NCBI GenBank assembly: GCA_027578815.1
Contig: JANBTH010000506.1
Coordinates: forward strand, 1 to 15,819
Direction of reading: 5' to 3'
Source: Coemansia sp. RSA 1804
Lineage: Eukaryota; Kickxellomycota; Kickxellomycetes; Kickxellales; Kickxellaceae
Length of the DNA stretch: 15,819 bases
Positions within the stretch are counted from its first letter, which is position 1. Each line of letters starts with the position of its first letter. The notes under the pieces are model-generated. The model had not been told where the DNA came from. It was given only the letters and a program-made list of their open reading frames with translations, and searched no databases. The translations under genes were made by a program, and so were the position numbers. Positions 8,026 through 15,819 of this stretch are shown here, in pieces.

Positions 8026-9798
8026 GTAAGTCTCTAAATCCATGTCTCATTATATTTCCTGGAGGGGTTCCTTCTTTGTTTGACGTGAGAAAGCGCAGAA
8101 GAGGCATTCTTGAGAGACGAATTGGCTCTTTTTTCGAACACGCAAAAGACTCTTGTTTTCTTTGCCGTATGCTATTGTTGGAGCTGCTTGTTGGCGTCGT
8201 GCATTATTGTATTCACTTCATTCCGCACTTGTTTTTCCCTTGTTGATTTCATTAATTTTGGCCGGTCATGCGTGTGGTATTTGTGTGGCATCCTCGCACG
8301 CCATCTCTGCCGACGATTTAGCAGCTTGTGTCAAAACCTACCTTGCTTTGCAAAACGCGCACCTTATTCTCCTTGGCGATGGTCGGGTATGATGACATGT
8401 GGGGGATATGGGTTATGTTTTGTTTTGCGCTAGAGCGCAACGCAGTCGGTTTTTTTATTGTCGCAGTGCATTCTGCAGTTGTATTCCTGCTTGATCCTGC
8501 GTTGGTGCGCTCCCTCCATCTATTTGCTTTATTTTCCTTCATCTCCTTTCTATAGCATTCGCGAATGGAGCGTTCTTCATCCCTGGTCCCTATTTTTTTT
8601 TGGCAAAGCTGTGTCAATACCAGCGTCATACAGAGGCAATGCTATTTGTTTACTTGTTTGTACATATTATCCTCACATTTGTCAACCATTGACCTGCCCC
8701 TTCAAACGAGACCGTCTTACTTTTTGTTTTCTTTCTCTCTCTCTCTCCCCCAATTAATTGCCATTCTCTGGACAATTCTAGCACCATTGCCTCTAGCAGA
8801 AACAGGATGCAAACCTGCGACTCTGCATCGATGCGCTTAGGGCAACGTTGCATCAGCTCTGTCCAAGTTGAGGTGGATGTTGCTCTGGCTACCGGTGCTC
8901 TGCTGCGGTTGCATATCTACAGTTTGTTGTTGCAACATGCGTTTTATGCGGCGTCTTTTGCTGGCATATTTCTAACAGGGAATACACCACAGATTGTGAT
9001 ATCGCACATTTCAAAATTATGCTTGCTTCACAATTTTTCCTTTTTCTTTATTGCGCACCTATTCGTATGCGGACTGCATGAAGCATCCAAACCTTGTCGA
9101 TAGAGCAGAAAAAAAAAGAGATTGGCAATGTACCGAAGCAGAACACCTGCAATGCACATGCTGCAAGTGTATGTTTGTGAGCTTTGAGTTCCCATGTCTG
9201 TTCGACTCTAGAGATGTGCCTGTGGTTTATTGAGCCACAAAGTTCAACACACTGGCCATTTCACAGTTATTCATTTCCCGTTTAGTCTGTCGCGTCTGAG
9301 TGGACATTGTATGTGCAGGCCCTGAAAGAGATGTATGCCTGGTATTGTCTGGTCGTCTGCATGAGGTTGAATATGACGCGGAGTGTTCTATTTACTACAC
9401 AAAGAAAGCAATTGTTTGGCGTAAGAGTTGCACGATTCCTGGCTGCCATGTGTTGTTTCTTTCATTCTATTATTTTTGGAGAGGGCGGATGATGGGGATT
9501 GTTTAGAGACAATGATGCCTTGTTGTCTATCTTGCAAAGACAACACATCCAAGTACTTTTTTTTTCTCACCCGTTATCGCAGGCAAAGATGGCAGCAGCA
9601 ATAAAAGGGCGTAGGGTGCATTTATTTATTGGGAGAATAATTTACTACATTGTGTGGCTCTTTCTCTCTTTCTCTCTTTTTGGATAGAGTCGGAAACTAA
9701 CCATGTATATGTATGGGTCATGTGCTTTGACGTTTTTCTTTTCTTTTGCGCGATTGTGCGGAAGATTTCTTCTGTTATTTTTTTGCGTTGACTTGTAG
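8026..9798 (+). other. long intron or set of unresolved exons between 7767-8025 and the ABC exon
   Basis: The stretch is bounded by GTAAGT (8026) and GTTGACTTGTAG (ending 9798). At 1773 bases it would be long for a fungal intron, and the other genes here are intronless. It contains hydrophobic open pieces in changing frames, some flanked by good splice signals. The clearest is 9286-9420: it follows TTTCCCGTTTAG, ends at GTAAGAG, is 45 codons in phase 0, and reads SVASEWTLYVQALKEMYAW onward. GTATGT at 9169 and TTATCGCAG ending 9582 are further strong sites. The sequence is T-rich, so hydrophobic frames are partly expected by composition. It may be one intron, hold extra exons of the ABC gene, contain a separate 7-TM-like gene, or hold a decayed one. 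Confidence 0.45.
8727..8755. repeat. CT-rich microsatellite / polypyrimidine tract
   Basis: A TTTCTTTCTCTCTCTCTCTC run leads into CCCCC and AATTAATT. On the plus strand it precedes CTAG (8778-8781) and GCAG (8796-8799), so it could be the pyrimidine tract of a 3' splice site inside the 8026-9798 interval. It may equally be a simple repeat. Confidence 0.6.
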
Positions 9799-12700
9799 CA
9801 ACAAGAAATGGGGCGAACAGTGAGCAGCAGAATCAAGAGCAACACCACTTGCTGAGGAATGAGGAGCGGGACGCTGATTCCAGCAGCAGCAGCAGCAGCA
9901 GCAACCAGCACACGAGAGCCTCGCCAAGCCCGCAGTATGGCGCAGCCTACAGCGGGGGGAATCACACACGGACATCAGACACATATCTGGATGCAAAGAA
10001 GGCAAAGTTGGTATCAAGAGCCAATGTGGTAAAGCTGGTGTGCAGTGGGATGACGCAGGCTCTTATAGCACAGGGCTTTGTGCATACGATGCTTGCGTTT
10101 GCACTTCGGCAGGAGACAATGCGGCGAGGCGACGGGCGGGCGGCAGTAAGCCTGGCATCGTGGATGGCCTATTCGCAGGTGTGCGTGGCGGCTGCATGGG
10201 GCCTTCAGTACTGGAGGCGATACACGGTGTGGGCGAGCAAGAAGCGCGAGACAGCGGTTGCAGGCGATTGGCAGCGGCGGATCTTCAGGTGGAGCATGGG
10301 GCGCGAGTGGTTCTGGGCGTTTTCGCTGACGGCATCGGCGTACGAGCTCCATGCATACATTGTGTGGAAGCCGCAGTGGGGCGAGCACAACGGAGTACGA
10401 CTTGCAACAGACAGCACTATGTTGCGCGTGTTGATTCTGATGCGTATTGCAGCCAACATGGTGCTGGTTGGGTGCGCGATCCACGGCAGCGCGCTCCAGC
10501 GCACTTATGACGCGGTCGGTGCAGAGTATAGCAAGCTGGCGGAGCACGGAAGACAGGCAAACGCGGAGATGGGCGCTGGAGAAACGACAGCACACACTGT
10601 AGTTGCGGCTGGAGGCAACGACGGCGACGGCGACGGCGACGACGCGCTGAAGAGCGGAGCGAAGAAGGCGCGGATGTACCACCAGTCGGACGAGCTGCGA
10701 CACGACATGATGGGGCTGCGCCGGCGGCTGCGGATCCTGGCGCCGTTTCTGTGGCCGTCGGGCGAGCGAGTGCTGCAGCTGCGGATGCTGGGATGCGTGG
10801 GAATACTAGCGGCGGGACGCGTGGTCAATGTGCTGGCGCCGCTGCAGTTCAAGATTGTGGTAGACGGGCTGGCGCCCAGAGACGGATCGGCGGCCAGGGT
10901 GCAGTGGGGGCACGTGCTTGTGTACGGGCTGCTGCGCACCCTGCAGGGCAGTGTAGGGGTTCTGAGCACGGTGCAGAGCTTTGTGTGGATACCAGTGGGG
11001 CAGAGCACAACGAAGCGCATTTCGGTAGCAATGTTTGAGCACCTGCACCGACTGTCGCTGCGATTCCATGTTGGGCGCAAGACAGGCGAGATTCTGCGAG
11101 TGCAGGACCGCGGAGTGACGTCGGTTGTGTCGCTGCTGACGTCGCTTGTGTTTAATGTGCTACCGACGCTGGCGGACATCGGGCTGGCGTGCTACTTCTT
11201 CTCGGCGATGTTTGATCTTTACTTTGGCACAATCGTTGCCACGACGATGGGCGCGTATCTGGCGGCCACGGTGATGCTGACTGGCTGGCGTGCAAAGTAC
11301 CGGCGCAAGTCGAACTACCTCGACAACGAGATGGAGGCGCGTGCGGTGGACTCGCTGCTGAACTTCGAAACAGTCAAGTACTACAACGCCGAGGAGTTTG
11401 AGCGCGGCGAGTACGCGCACGCAGTGGACCAGTTTCAGACGGCCGAGTGGCTCAGTAACGCAACGATGAATCTCATGAATCTGGGCCAGAATTTAATCGT
11501 GCAGGCAGGAATGCTGGCGGGAGCTCTGCTGAGCGCGCAGCGCGTGCACCAGGGCGAGATGACAGTTGGCGACTTCACGATGCTGCTGGCGTACATCACG
11601 CAGCTGTACGAGCCGCTCAGCTGGTTCGGCACGTACTACCGCGTTATCCAGAAGAACCTGATTGACATGGAGAAGCTGCTGGAGCTATTTGACGAGCCCA
11701 TCGAGGTCAACGATCCGCTTGTGCCGGCGCCGCTGGAGCTGTCGCGTGGCGAGGTAGTTTTCGACAACGTGGCCTTTTCCTACGAAGGCCAGCCCACACT
11801 GCGCAACGTCTCGTTTCGTGTGCCGGCAGGGTCGACTGTGGCCATTGTCGGACCGTCAGGCAGCGGAAAGAGCACGATTCTGCGCCTGCTGCTGCGCTTC
11901 TATGACGTACAGGCCGGCCGCATCCTAGTGGATGGCCAGGACATCCGTCGCGTCAGCCAGGCTGATCTGCGTCGCGCAATCGGCGTTGTGCCGCAGGACA
12001 CTGTGCTCTTTAACGACTCCATCCGCTACAACATTGCCTATGGCCGCGCTGGAAGTGGCCACAGCGTGTCGATGGCCGATGTCGCCGGCGCCGCCGATGC
12101 CGCTCACATTCACACGCGCATCATGGGCTTTGCTGACCAGTATGAGACACGTGTGGGCGAGCGCGGCCAGCGTTTGTCGGGCGGCGAGAAGCAGCGCGTG
12201 GCCATTGCTCGCACGCTGCTGAAGGATCCACGCATTGTGTGTCTGGATGAGGCCACCAGCGCGCTCGACTCGCACACCGAACGCCAGATCCAGGCCTCTC
12301 TACGCGAGATGACGCACAACAGAACCACTCTTATCATTGCCCATCGCCTCTCGACTATCGTTCACGCCGACCAGATCCTCATTGTACAGAATGGAGAGAT
12401 CGTCGAGCGCGGAACCCACGCCGAGCTCGTTGCCGACTGCTGCTCCGTCTACTACGACATGTGGATGAAACAGCTTGCCGACGCCGCCAGCGCCTCCTAC
12501 GACCCCATCCTGGCCTCCGTCGGCCTGCCCTTCTGCGTGCCGGGCGCCGACACCCGAGGTGGAGACGATAGCAGAGAGTGCGGCTACTGTTCCGAGTGTG
12601 GAAGGAGCCCTTTGGCGCCCTCTACCGCTGCCTCTGGGATGCCGCACGCCAGCGTCTGCCAGTTCGAGCACGCTCCAGCACCTGCTGCCTCCGCTGCTAT

Positions 12701-13106
12701 TGTTGCTTCTGCATCTGCATCCGCCTCTGCTGGCGGAGTGGAGCAGCCGCCGCACCAGCAGAGATTGCGTGCGCGCAGCGGCTGTGGTCTGCGTTTGGTC
12801 TTTACCGATGCCCCGGTCCCGCGCGCTGCCAATCCGCAGGGCTGGGTGCCGTGTGGGCCCTTTACGGCGCCGCTGCCGGCTGCGTCCCAGACCCACGACG
12901 CATTCAATCTTGAGGTCGTGTCGCCTGCCACGTCGTCGTCTTCGCTGTCACTGTCGCTATCTCTAGAAGAGACCGACTCGCATAACGAGCCGCCGCTAGC
13001 GCCTGTTGACGGCTGCAGCACAGTCGTTGCTGAGGCTTCCACAATTTCCAATGCGCTTTTCTCCCGCCTCGAGCGCTCTGCACCAAGCATAGTCTCCGAT
13101 CTGTAG
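9799..13106 (+). CDS. hmt1: Hmt1/ABCB6-type vacuolar ABC half-transporter (main exon)
   Basis: A TMD0-TMD-NBD ABC exporter of the ABCB6/Hmt1 group. S. pombe Hmt1 moves phytochelatin- or thiol-bound heavy metals into the vacuole. The exon encodes 1101 residues; joined to 7767-8025 the protein would be 1188. Four TMD0 spans are visible (coded about 10024-10480), with VWKPQW matching the ABCB6 loop, then a linker and the six-span core. NBD motifs in the 1188 numbering: A-loop Y748, Walker A GPSGSGKST from 771, Q819, signature LSGGEKQR from 879, Walker B D903-E904, H935. All catalytic residues are intact. The exon starts after GTTGACTTGTAG. Its first in-frame ATG (10050) would cut into a membrane span, so upstream coding sequence is needed. 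After the NBD comes an unusual extension of about 207 residues with CxxCxxC (1014, 1017, 1020) and low-complexity Ala/Ser. The five-span TMD0 argues against mitochondrial Atm1. Confidence 0.92.
9881..9903. repeat. AGC trinucleotide repeat encoding a Ser run
   Basis: A run of AGC codons gives eight consecutive serines with the preceding TCC, in the N-terminal part of the ABC transporter main exon. It lies in a polar, likely disordered linker ahead of the next membrane span. Length variation here should be tolerated. Confidence 0.85.
10618..10643. repeat. GACGGC hexanucleotide repeat encoding Gly-Asp
   Basis: Tandem GACGGC units encode alternating Asp-Gly (DGDGDGDD) in the cytosolic linker between TMD0 and the ABC core. 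It is an in-frame repeat, likely polymorphic, in a segment that is disordered in relatives. Confidence 0.75.
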
Positions 13107-13470
13107 GTCACAAAGAAGAAAACTCATTGCATACGCTACACATTGCATGGCTGGCTCTGGTCTCTGACTTTTAGCTTTTTATCCAGGGCTCTTGTGGATA
13201 ACAACTTTGCTATGGCTCATTTGCATCACGAACAGCAGGAACCGACGGCCTCATTGCATTTCCACACGGGCTTATTATTTTGTTCCTCTTTTGAACTTTT
13301 TTGAGAGAAAGCTGTCCCCATACTGATCAGGATCTGCGAGCCTGCCACTGCCAGTGCCGCAGCCGCAGCTGTAGATAACAATAGACCCGCCTTTTATTTT
13401 AGCTCATCCAAGAAACCCCATCCATAGACTCCTCTCTTTTTTGCTTATTTTGCTTATCTTTGACTGCGGG
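13107..13470. other. spacer between ABC transporter and TMEM223-like gene
   Basis: The 364 bases between two plus-strand genes must hold the ABC 3' end and the next promoter and leader. From about 13388 the strand becomes T-rich, ending in CTCTCTTTTTTGC just ahead of the next ATG. No AATAAA, RNA gene or credible open frame was seen. Confidence 0.6.
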
Positions 13471-14136
13471 ATGTTTAGTTGGTTCAGGCATCGTGTGGCT
13501 GCCTCAGCACGCAGCCAGGGCGTCTTGCTTCTCCAGCGATCGAAGCACACTGCCAACACCACCATGGGCCATGTGCGCCAGCGCAACGCCATAAAGAATC
13601 TCAGCAATAGGCCTGAGGTTACCATATTCACGCGGAACGGCCCAAGCAACCCGTTCAAGTGGGGCCCCTGGGTTGCCGGCGGACAGCTGCTGCTGTGGAT
13701 CAACTTTGCCGACTTTTACTGGAACTATTCGCTTGCCAAGGACGAGGAGACCGGAGAAATGAAGCCGTTGGAAATGTGGAAGCGTGCATCTCTTTCGTCC
13801 GTTGCCCTGGTGGCCGGCCTGGCTATCGGCGGTGGTCTTCTCCACTTTATCAGCCGGTCTGTTGCGCGGGTGCAGATCCTGAATGGCAAAACCGTTCAGC
13901 TTGACGTATTCCGTGTCACTGGTCGTGGGACTGTATCTAGGAAGTATCCTCTGCATCTCATGTACTCCAAAGACATTCTGTACACCGGTGTTGGTCCTGC
14001 TGGCCTGACTAAGCCATCCAGCACCCAGTATTCCATTCAGGCTCCGGGAAACAAGTACGCCTTCATCCTGAGCCGCTCTGGCGAGTTCCCAGATCCAAAG
14101 ATCTTTGACCTGCTGTTCCACCGCACCAGTGTATAA
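13471..14136 (+). CDS. TMEM223-like mitochondrial inner-membrane protein
   Basis: The 221-residue protein resembles the TMEM223 family, whose human member is a mitochondrial inner-membrane protein needed for cytochrome c oxidase (complex IV) biogenesis. The first 48 residues are rich in Arg/Ser/Ala and lack acidic residues, as in a matrix-targeting presequence. Two membrane spans follow (about 64-84 and 106-127), with a conserved-looking SRSVARVQIL just after the second. The C-terminal domain ends with FILSRSGEFPDPKIFD (198-213), which matches the human pattern of leucine, small polar, G-x-FP-x-x-K-x-FD. Human TMEM223 has about 202 residues. The frame is open upstream to 13441, but the first ATG is at 13471 and directly precedes the presequence. 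The gene is convergent with BMT2, 100 bases away. The family call rests on remembered motifs and overall layout, so it is less certain than the neighbours. Confidence 0.75.
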   Translation: MFSWFRHRVAASARSQGVLLLQRSKHTANTTMGHVRQRNAIKNLSNRPEVTIFTRNGPSNPFKWGPWVAGGQLLLWINFADFYWNYSLAKDEETGEMKPLEMWKRASLSSVALVAGLAIGGGLLHFISRSVARVQILNGKTVQLDVFRVTGRGTVSRKYPLHLMYSKDILYTGVGPAGLTKPSSTQYSIQAPGNKYAFILSRSGEFPDPKIFDLLFHRTSV

Positions 14137-14187
14137 ACCGCTGCCGCTACTTGACCAATCGTCCCTCTTCTTACTAGTTGTCCTGAA

Positions 14188-14193
14188 AATAAA
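14188..14193 (+). terminator. candidate polyadenylation signal AATAAA
   Basis: AATAAA lies 52 bases after the stop of the TMEM223-like gene and is followed by a T-rich stretch. It fits as the 3'-end signal of that gene. Only 43 bases separate it from the BMT2 stop codon on the other strand, so the two convergent transcripts probably overlap at their 3' ends. Confidence 0.6.
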
Positions 14194-14236
14194 TCTTTTT
14201 ATATTCTTATACAATTTCCTCTCCTCCCATTACCAT

Positions 14237-15289
14237 TCAGACTGCTATTGAAAAGTTGTTTCTTCCCGCCTCAGGATGTAAAAGCTGCTTTTTAAACCGC
14301 AACTCACTCTGGGTCTCTGCTAGCAACCCGGCTGATTCAAGACGGTATAAATAGTAGGCGAGCTTTGTTGTATGGTGCGCGTGGAGCTGCTTGAATCCCA
14401 TATGCTGCGCAATCGCCAACAGCCGCTCATCGTCAAAGTACCGTGAGTTTGTTATGCAGGACAGTGGCAGCACCACAAACAGCAGGCCGCCTGCATCCAA
14501 CAATCGTCCTGCCTGTTTAAGCATATCGCCGCGTCTGACTGGATCTCCAATAAAGTTGATCACAAGTGAGAGACATACAACGTCAAACGGCTGTGCAAAC
14601 AATTGTGAAATGCCGTTATCCTCGTCTTCGCTGTCTCCACTCTCCACTGCTGTATTGGCTCTATCCGCAGACAACGCTCCTGATAATAAGTTTGTCGGAT
14701 CAATATCTAAAAGGTCTTGCTTGTGAATCCCGGGCTCTTGAGGATTCAGGTCAATCGGCACTACATCAATCCATTGCCGCTCTTTGACGTAGTTTGAGCT
14801 GCTGAGTGCACCCACATCAAGAAGCCTCAGCCGGGTCCCCTTCCTGTCTTTCCCAAAACCAAGCTCGTTGAGTTTTGGTACAAGCCATCTGCTGGTATCG
14901 CCACCACGTTGCTTGCATTGGCCGAGAAGACTTGCTTTCTGGTACCAGTCCAATCCGCCCATCTGGGCCATCTCCTGCAACAATCGATCAATCATCTCCT
15001 GTATCTGTACACACGATTCGACAGAATCCTCCTTGTTGCGTCTAGCCACCAGTTTAGTTTGTTCTTTTATCAGTGCGTGGAACCGGTTGATCCGTCGCCG
15101 TGTTTCAGCTGATGACTTGCCAAGCCTTTCACGGGGAACAGTCGGAACACCGGACATGTCCATCACCACTTTTTTGTGCCCAGCTACGTGAATTGGCGGC
15201 ACAACTGCTTGCGCTACATTGCAAGTCTCTTTTGCTGATGAATGCTGAATTGTAACTGGAAACCGCCGCTTCGAACGGGCCTTTGGCAT
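14237..15289 (-). CDS. BMT2: 25S rRNA adenine-N1 methyltransferase Bmt2
   Basis: Bmt2 is a nucleolar SAM-dependent enzyme that makes one of the m1A marks in large-subunit rRNA (m1A2142 in yeast). The 350-residue protein has a basic N-terminal nuclear/nucleolar tail (MPKARSKRR), then a helical region with the family motif GLDWYQKASLLGQ (112-124). The Rossmann part has SAM motif I LRLLDVGAL (154-162), the ribose-binding acid in PIDLNPQ (178-184), and FDVVCLSLVINFI (235-247). LPLSCITNSRYFD (274-286) matches the Bmt2 signature. An acidic insertion (213-225, ESGDSEDEDN) sits between strands and is probably a disordered loop. The ATG at 15287-15289 is the first in frame; the 35 open codons beyond it begin only with TTG and are hydrophobic, so they are excluded. 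Length is near the yeast protein. The gene is intronless and divergent from the gene at 15701. Confidence 0.92.
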   Translation of the reverse strand: MPKARSKRRFPVTIQHSSAKETCNVAQAVVPPIHVAGHKKVVMDMSGVPTVPRERLGKSSAETRRRINRFHALIKEQTKLVARRNKEDSVESCVQIQEMIDRLLQEMAQMGGLDWYQKASLLGQCKQRGGDTSRWLVPKLNELGFGKDRKGTRLRLLDVGALSSSNYVKERQWIDVVPIDLNPQEPGIHKQDLLDIDPTNLLSGALSADRANTAVESGDSEDEDNGISQLFAQPFDVVCLSLVINFIGDPVRRGDMLKQAGRLLDAGGLLFVVLPLSCITNSRYFDDERLLAIAQHMGFKQLHAHHTTKLAYYLYRLESAGLLAETQSELRFKKQLLHPEAGRNNFSIAV

Positions 15290-15700
15290 GGACAGTATCT
15301 CTTCTTTCTTTCTTTCGCCGGGAATAGTGTGTCTATGTGTGCAAACAAAGAGTAAGCTAAAGACAAAGATAAAGCAAAAAAGAAAAACTGGCAACGTTTG
15401 GTAGGAAAAAAAAAGAATGAACGAGATGCAAGTGGAGCTCTACGTTTATAAAATTATTTATGCGATTAGATCTGATCAATGCCATATATTCTGTCATCGG
15501 AAAAGCAAACTCAACAGCATTGTTATTGTCAACAGTGTTTCTTTCTTCCTTGCTTTCTCTTTGGTATTACTTTTTTCTTTCTAGCAGGAAATCATAAACA
15601 ATTTGCTCAGCTTTACTCCATTTCTCTAAGCTCTAAAGCCCCCCAGTTGCTTGTATGCTTATAATAGTGGCCGCGTAGTATTGCCGTTTGCAAAGTAAAC
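15290..15700. other. divergent promoter region BMT2 / gene at 15701
   Basis: This 411-base AT-rich region lies between two genes that point away from each other. It contains the palindromic TTTATAAA (15445-15452), which can act as a TATA element on either strand; it lies about 155 bases before the BMT2 start and 250 before the other. Pyrimidine-rich stretches (15535-15585) precede the plus-strand gene. No gene of its own was seen. Confidence 0.5.
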
Positions 15701-15819
15701 ATGGATACCGCTCGTGTGGAAGGGAAGCCAGCTGTAGAACCCGCCTCTGTCACGATTGAGCAAGTACGTGCCGCTTTTGGAAATGGCTTGCCATCGGTTG
15801 TTTGTGAAACCCTCGGCGC
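15701..15819 (+). CDS. 5' end of an unrecognised protein gene (cut by window end)
   Basis: An ATG after AAAC opens a frame of 39 codons plus two bases that runs off the window. The visible part begins MDTARVEGKPAVEPASVTIE and continues with an amphipathic stretch QVRAAFGNGLPSVVCETLG. The even codon use and balanced composition look coding. There is no signal peptide or membrane span in the visible part. The helix-like EQVRAAFGNGLPS distantly recalls the N-terminus of BolA-type proteins, but this is too little to name it. A GTACGT at 15764 could be a 5' splice site, in which case the last codons here would be intron. It shares the upstream region with BMT2. Confidence 0.6.
   Translation, partial: MDTARVEGKPAVEPASVTIEQVRAAFGNGLPSVVCETLG

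Noticed and set aside
8389..8396. ATGATGA resembling a C/D snoRNA C box
   Set aside because: No CTGA D box or terminal stem was found within the usual distance.
9195..9215. GTTCGACTC, resembling a tRNA B box
   Set aside because: There is no A box at the right distance upstream and no acceptor stem.
8026..9798. Transposon or repeat insertion as explanation of the long gap
   Set aside because: No terminal inverted or direct repeats, target duplications or transposase-like peptide could be seen.
10014..11179. Long reverse-strand open frames (229 and 224 codons) opposite the ABC transporter
   Set aside because: They lie opposite well-conserved TMD0 and core sequence in a GC-rich gene, where stop codons are rare on both strands. 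Their peptides are Arg/Ser/Pro-rich with no recognisable domain.
12300..13111. Reverse- and forward-frame open readings overlapping the transporter C-terminus
   Set aside because: These are composition shadows. The transporter frame is continuous with the NBD, and the alternatives have repetitive Arg/Pro/Leu peptides.
15290..15394. N-terminal extension of Bmt2 with a hydrophobic, signal-like stretch
   Set aside because: It would start at TTG, not ATG, and a nucleolar methyltransferase should not carry a membrane signal. The ATG at 15287-15289 gives the expected basic N-terminus.

Overview
The window looks like nuclear DNA of a fungus, probably an early-diverging one. The protein set (Msh3, an Aro8-like transaminase, Dph3, an Hmt1/ABCB6-type vacuolar ABC transporter, a TMEM223-like mitochondrial protein, Bmt2) is eukaryotic. 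Genes are monocistronic, separated by T-rich or pyrimidine-rich spacers, and mostly lack introns. A lineage near the Kickxellales (Coemansia and relatives) would fit the compactness and the presence of both Hmt1-type and TMEM223-type genes, but that is an inference from gene content, not something a marker in the window proves.

Layout. 1-748: left edge and MSH3 upstream region, with only weak coding candidates. 749-4189 (+): intronless MSH3 mismatch-repair gene. 4190-4380: short convergent spacer with a GTT microsatellite. 4381-5799 (-): class I PLP aminotransferase of the Aro8/2-aminoadipate type. 6107-6373 (-): DPH3, the small zinc protein of diphthamide synthesis. 6374-7766: a 1.4-kb T-rich spacer with a good TATA box. 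7767-13106 (+): an Hmt1/ABCB6-type ABC half-transporter. Its main exon (9799-13106) has no usable start codon and begins at a 3' splice site. The best candidate first exon is 7767-8025, which supplies the missing first membrane span in the matching phase. The 1.77 kb between them is full of hydrophobic open frames bordered by splice-like signals and is the least understood part of the window. 13471-14136 (+): TMEM223-like mitochondrial inner-membrane protein. 14237-15289 (-): Bmt2-type 25S rRNA m1A methyltransferase, convergent with the previous gene. 15701-15819 (+): start of an unrecognised gene, divergent from BMT2.

The genes do not form a pathway. They are a housekeeping mix: DNA repair, amino-acid metabolism, translation (DPH3 for eEF2 modification, BMT2 for rRNA modification), vacuolar metal/thiol transport and mitochondrial biogenesis. 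No transposon, CRISPR array, tRNA, rRNA or viral element was found. Several long open frames opposite the GC-rich ABC gene are composition shadows. The point most worth testing is the gene structure between 7767 and 9799.
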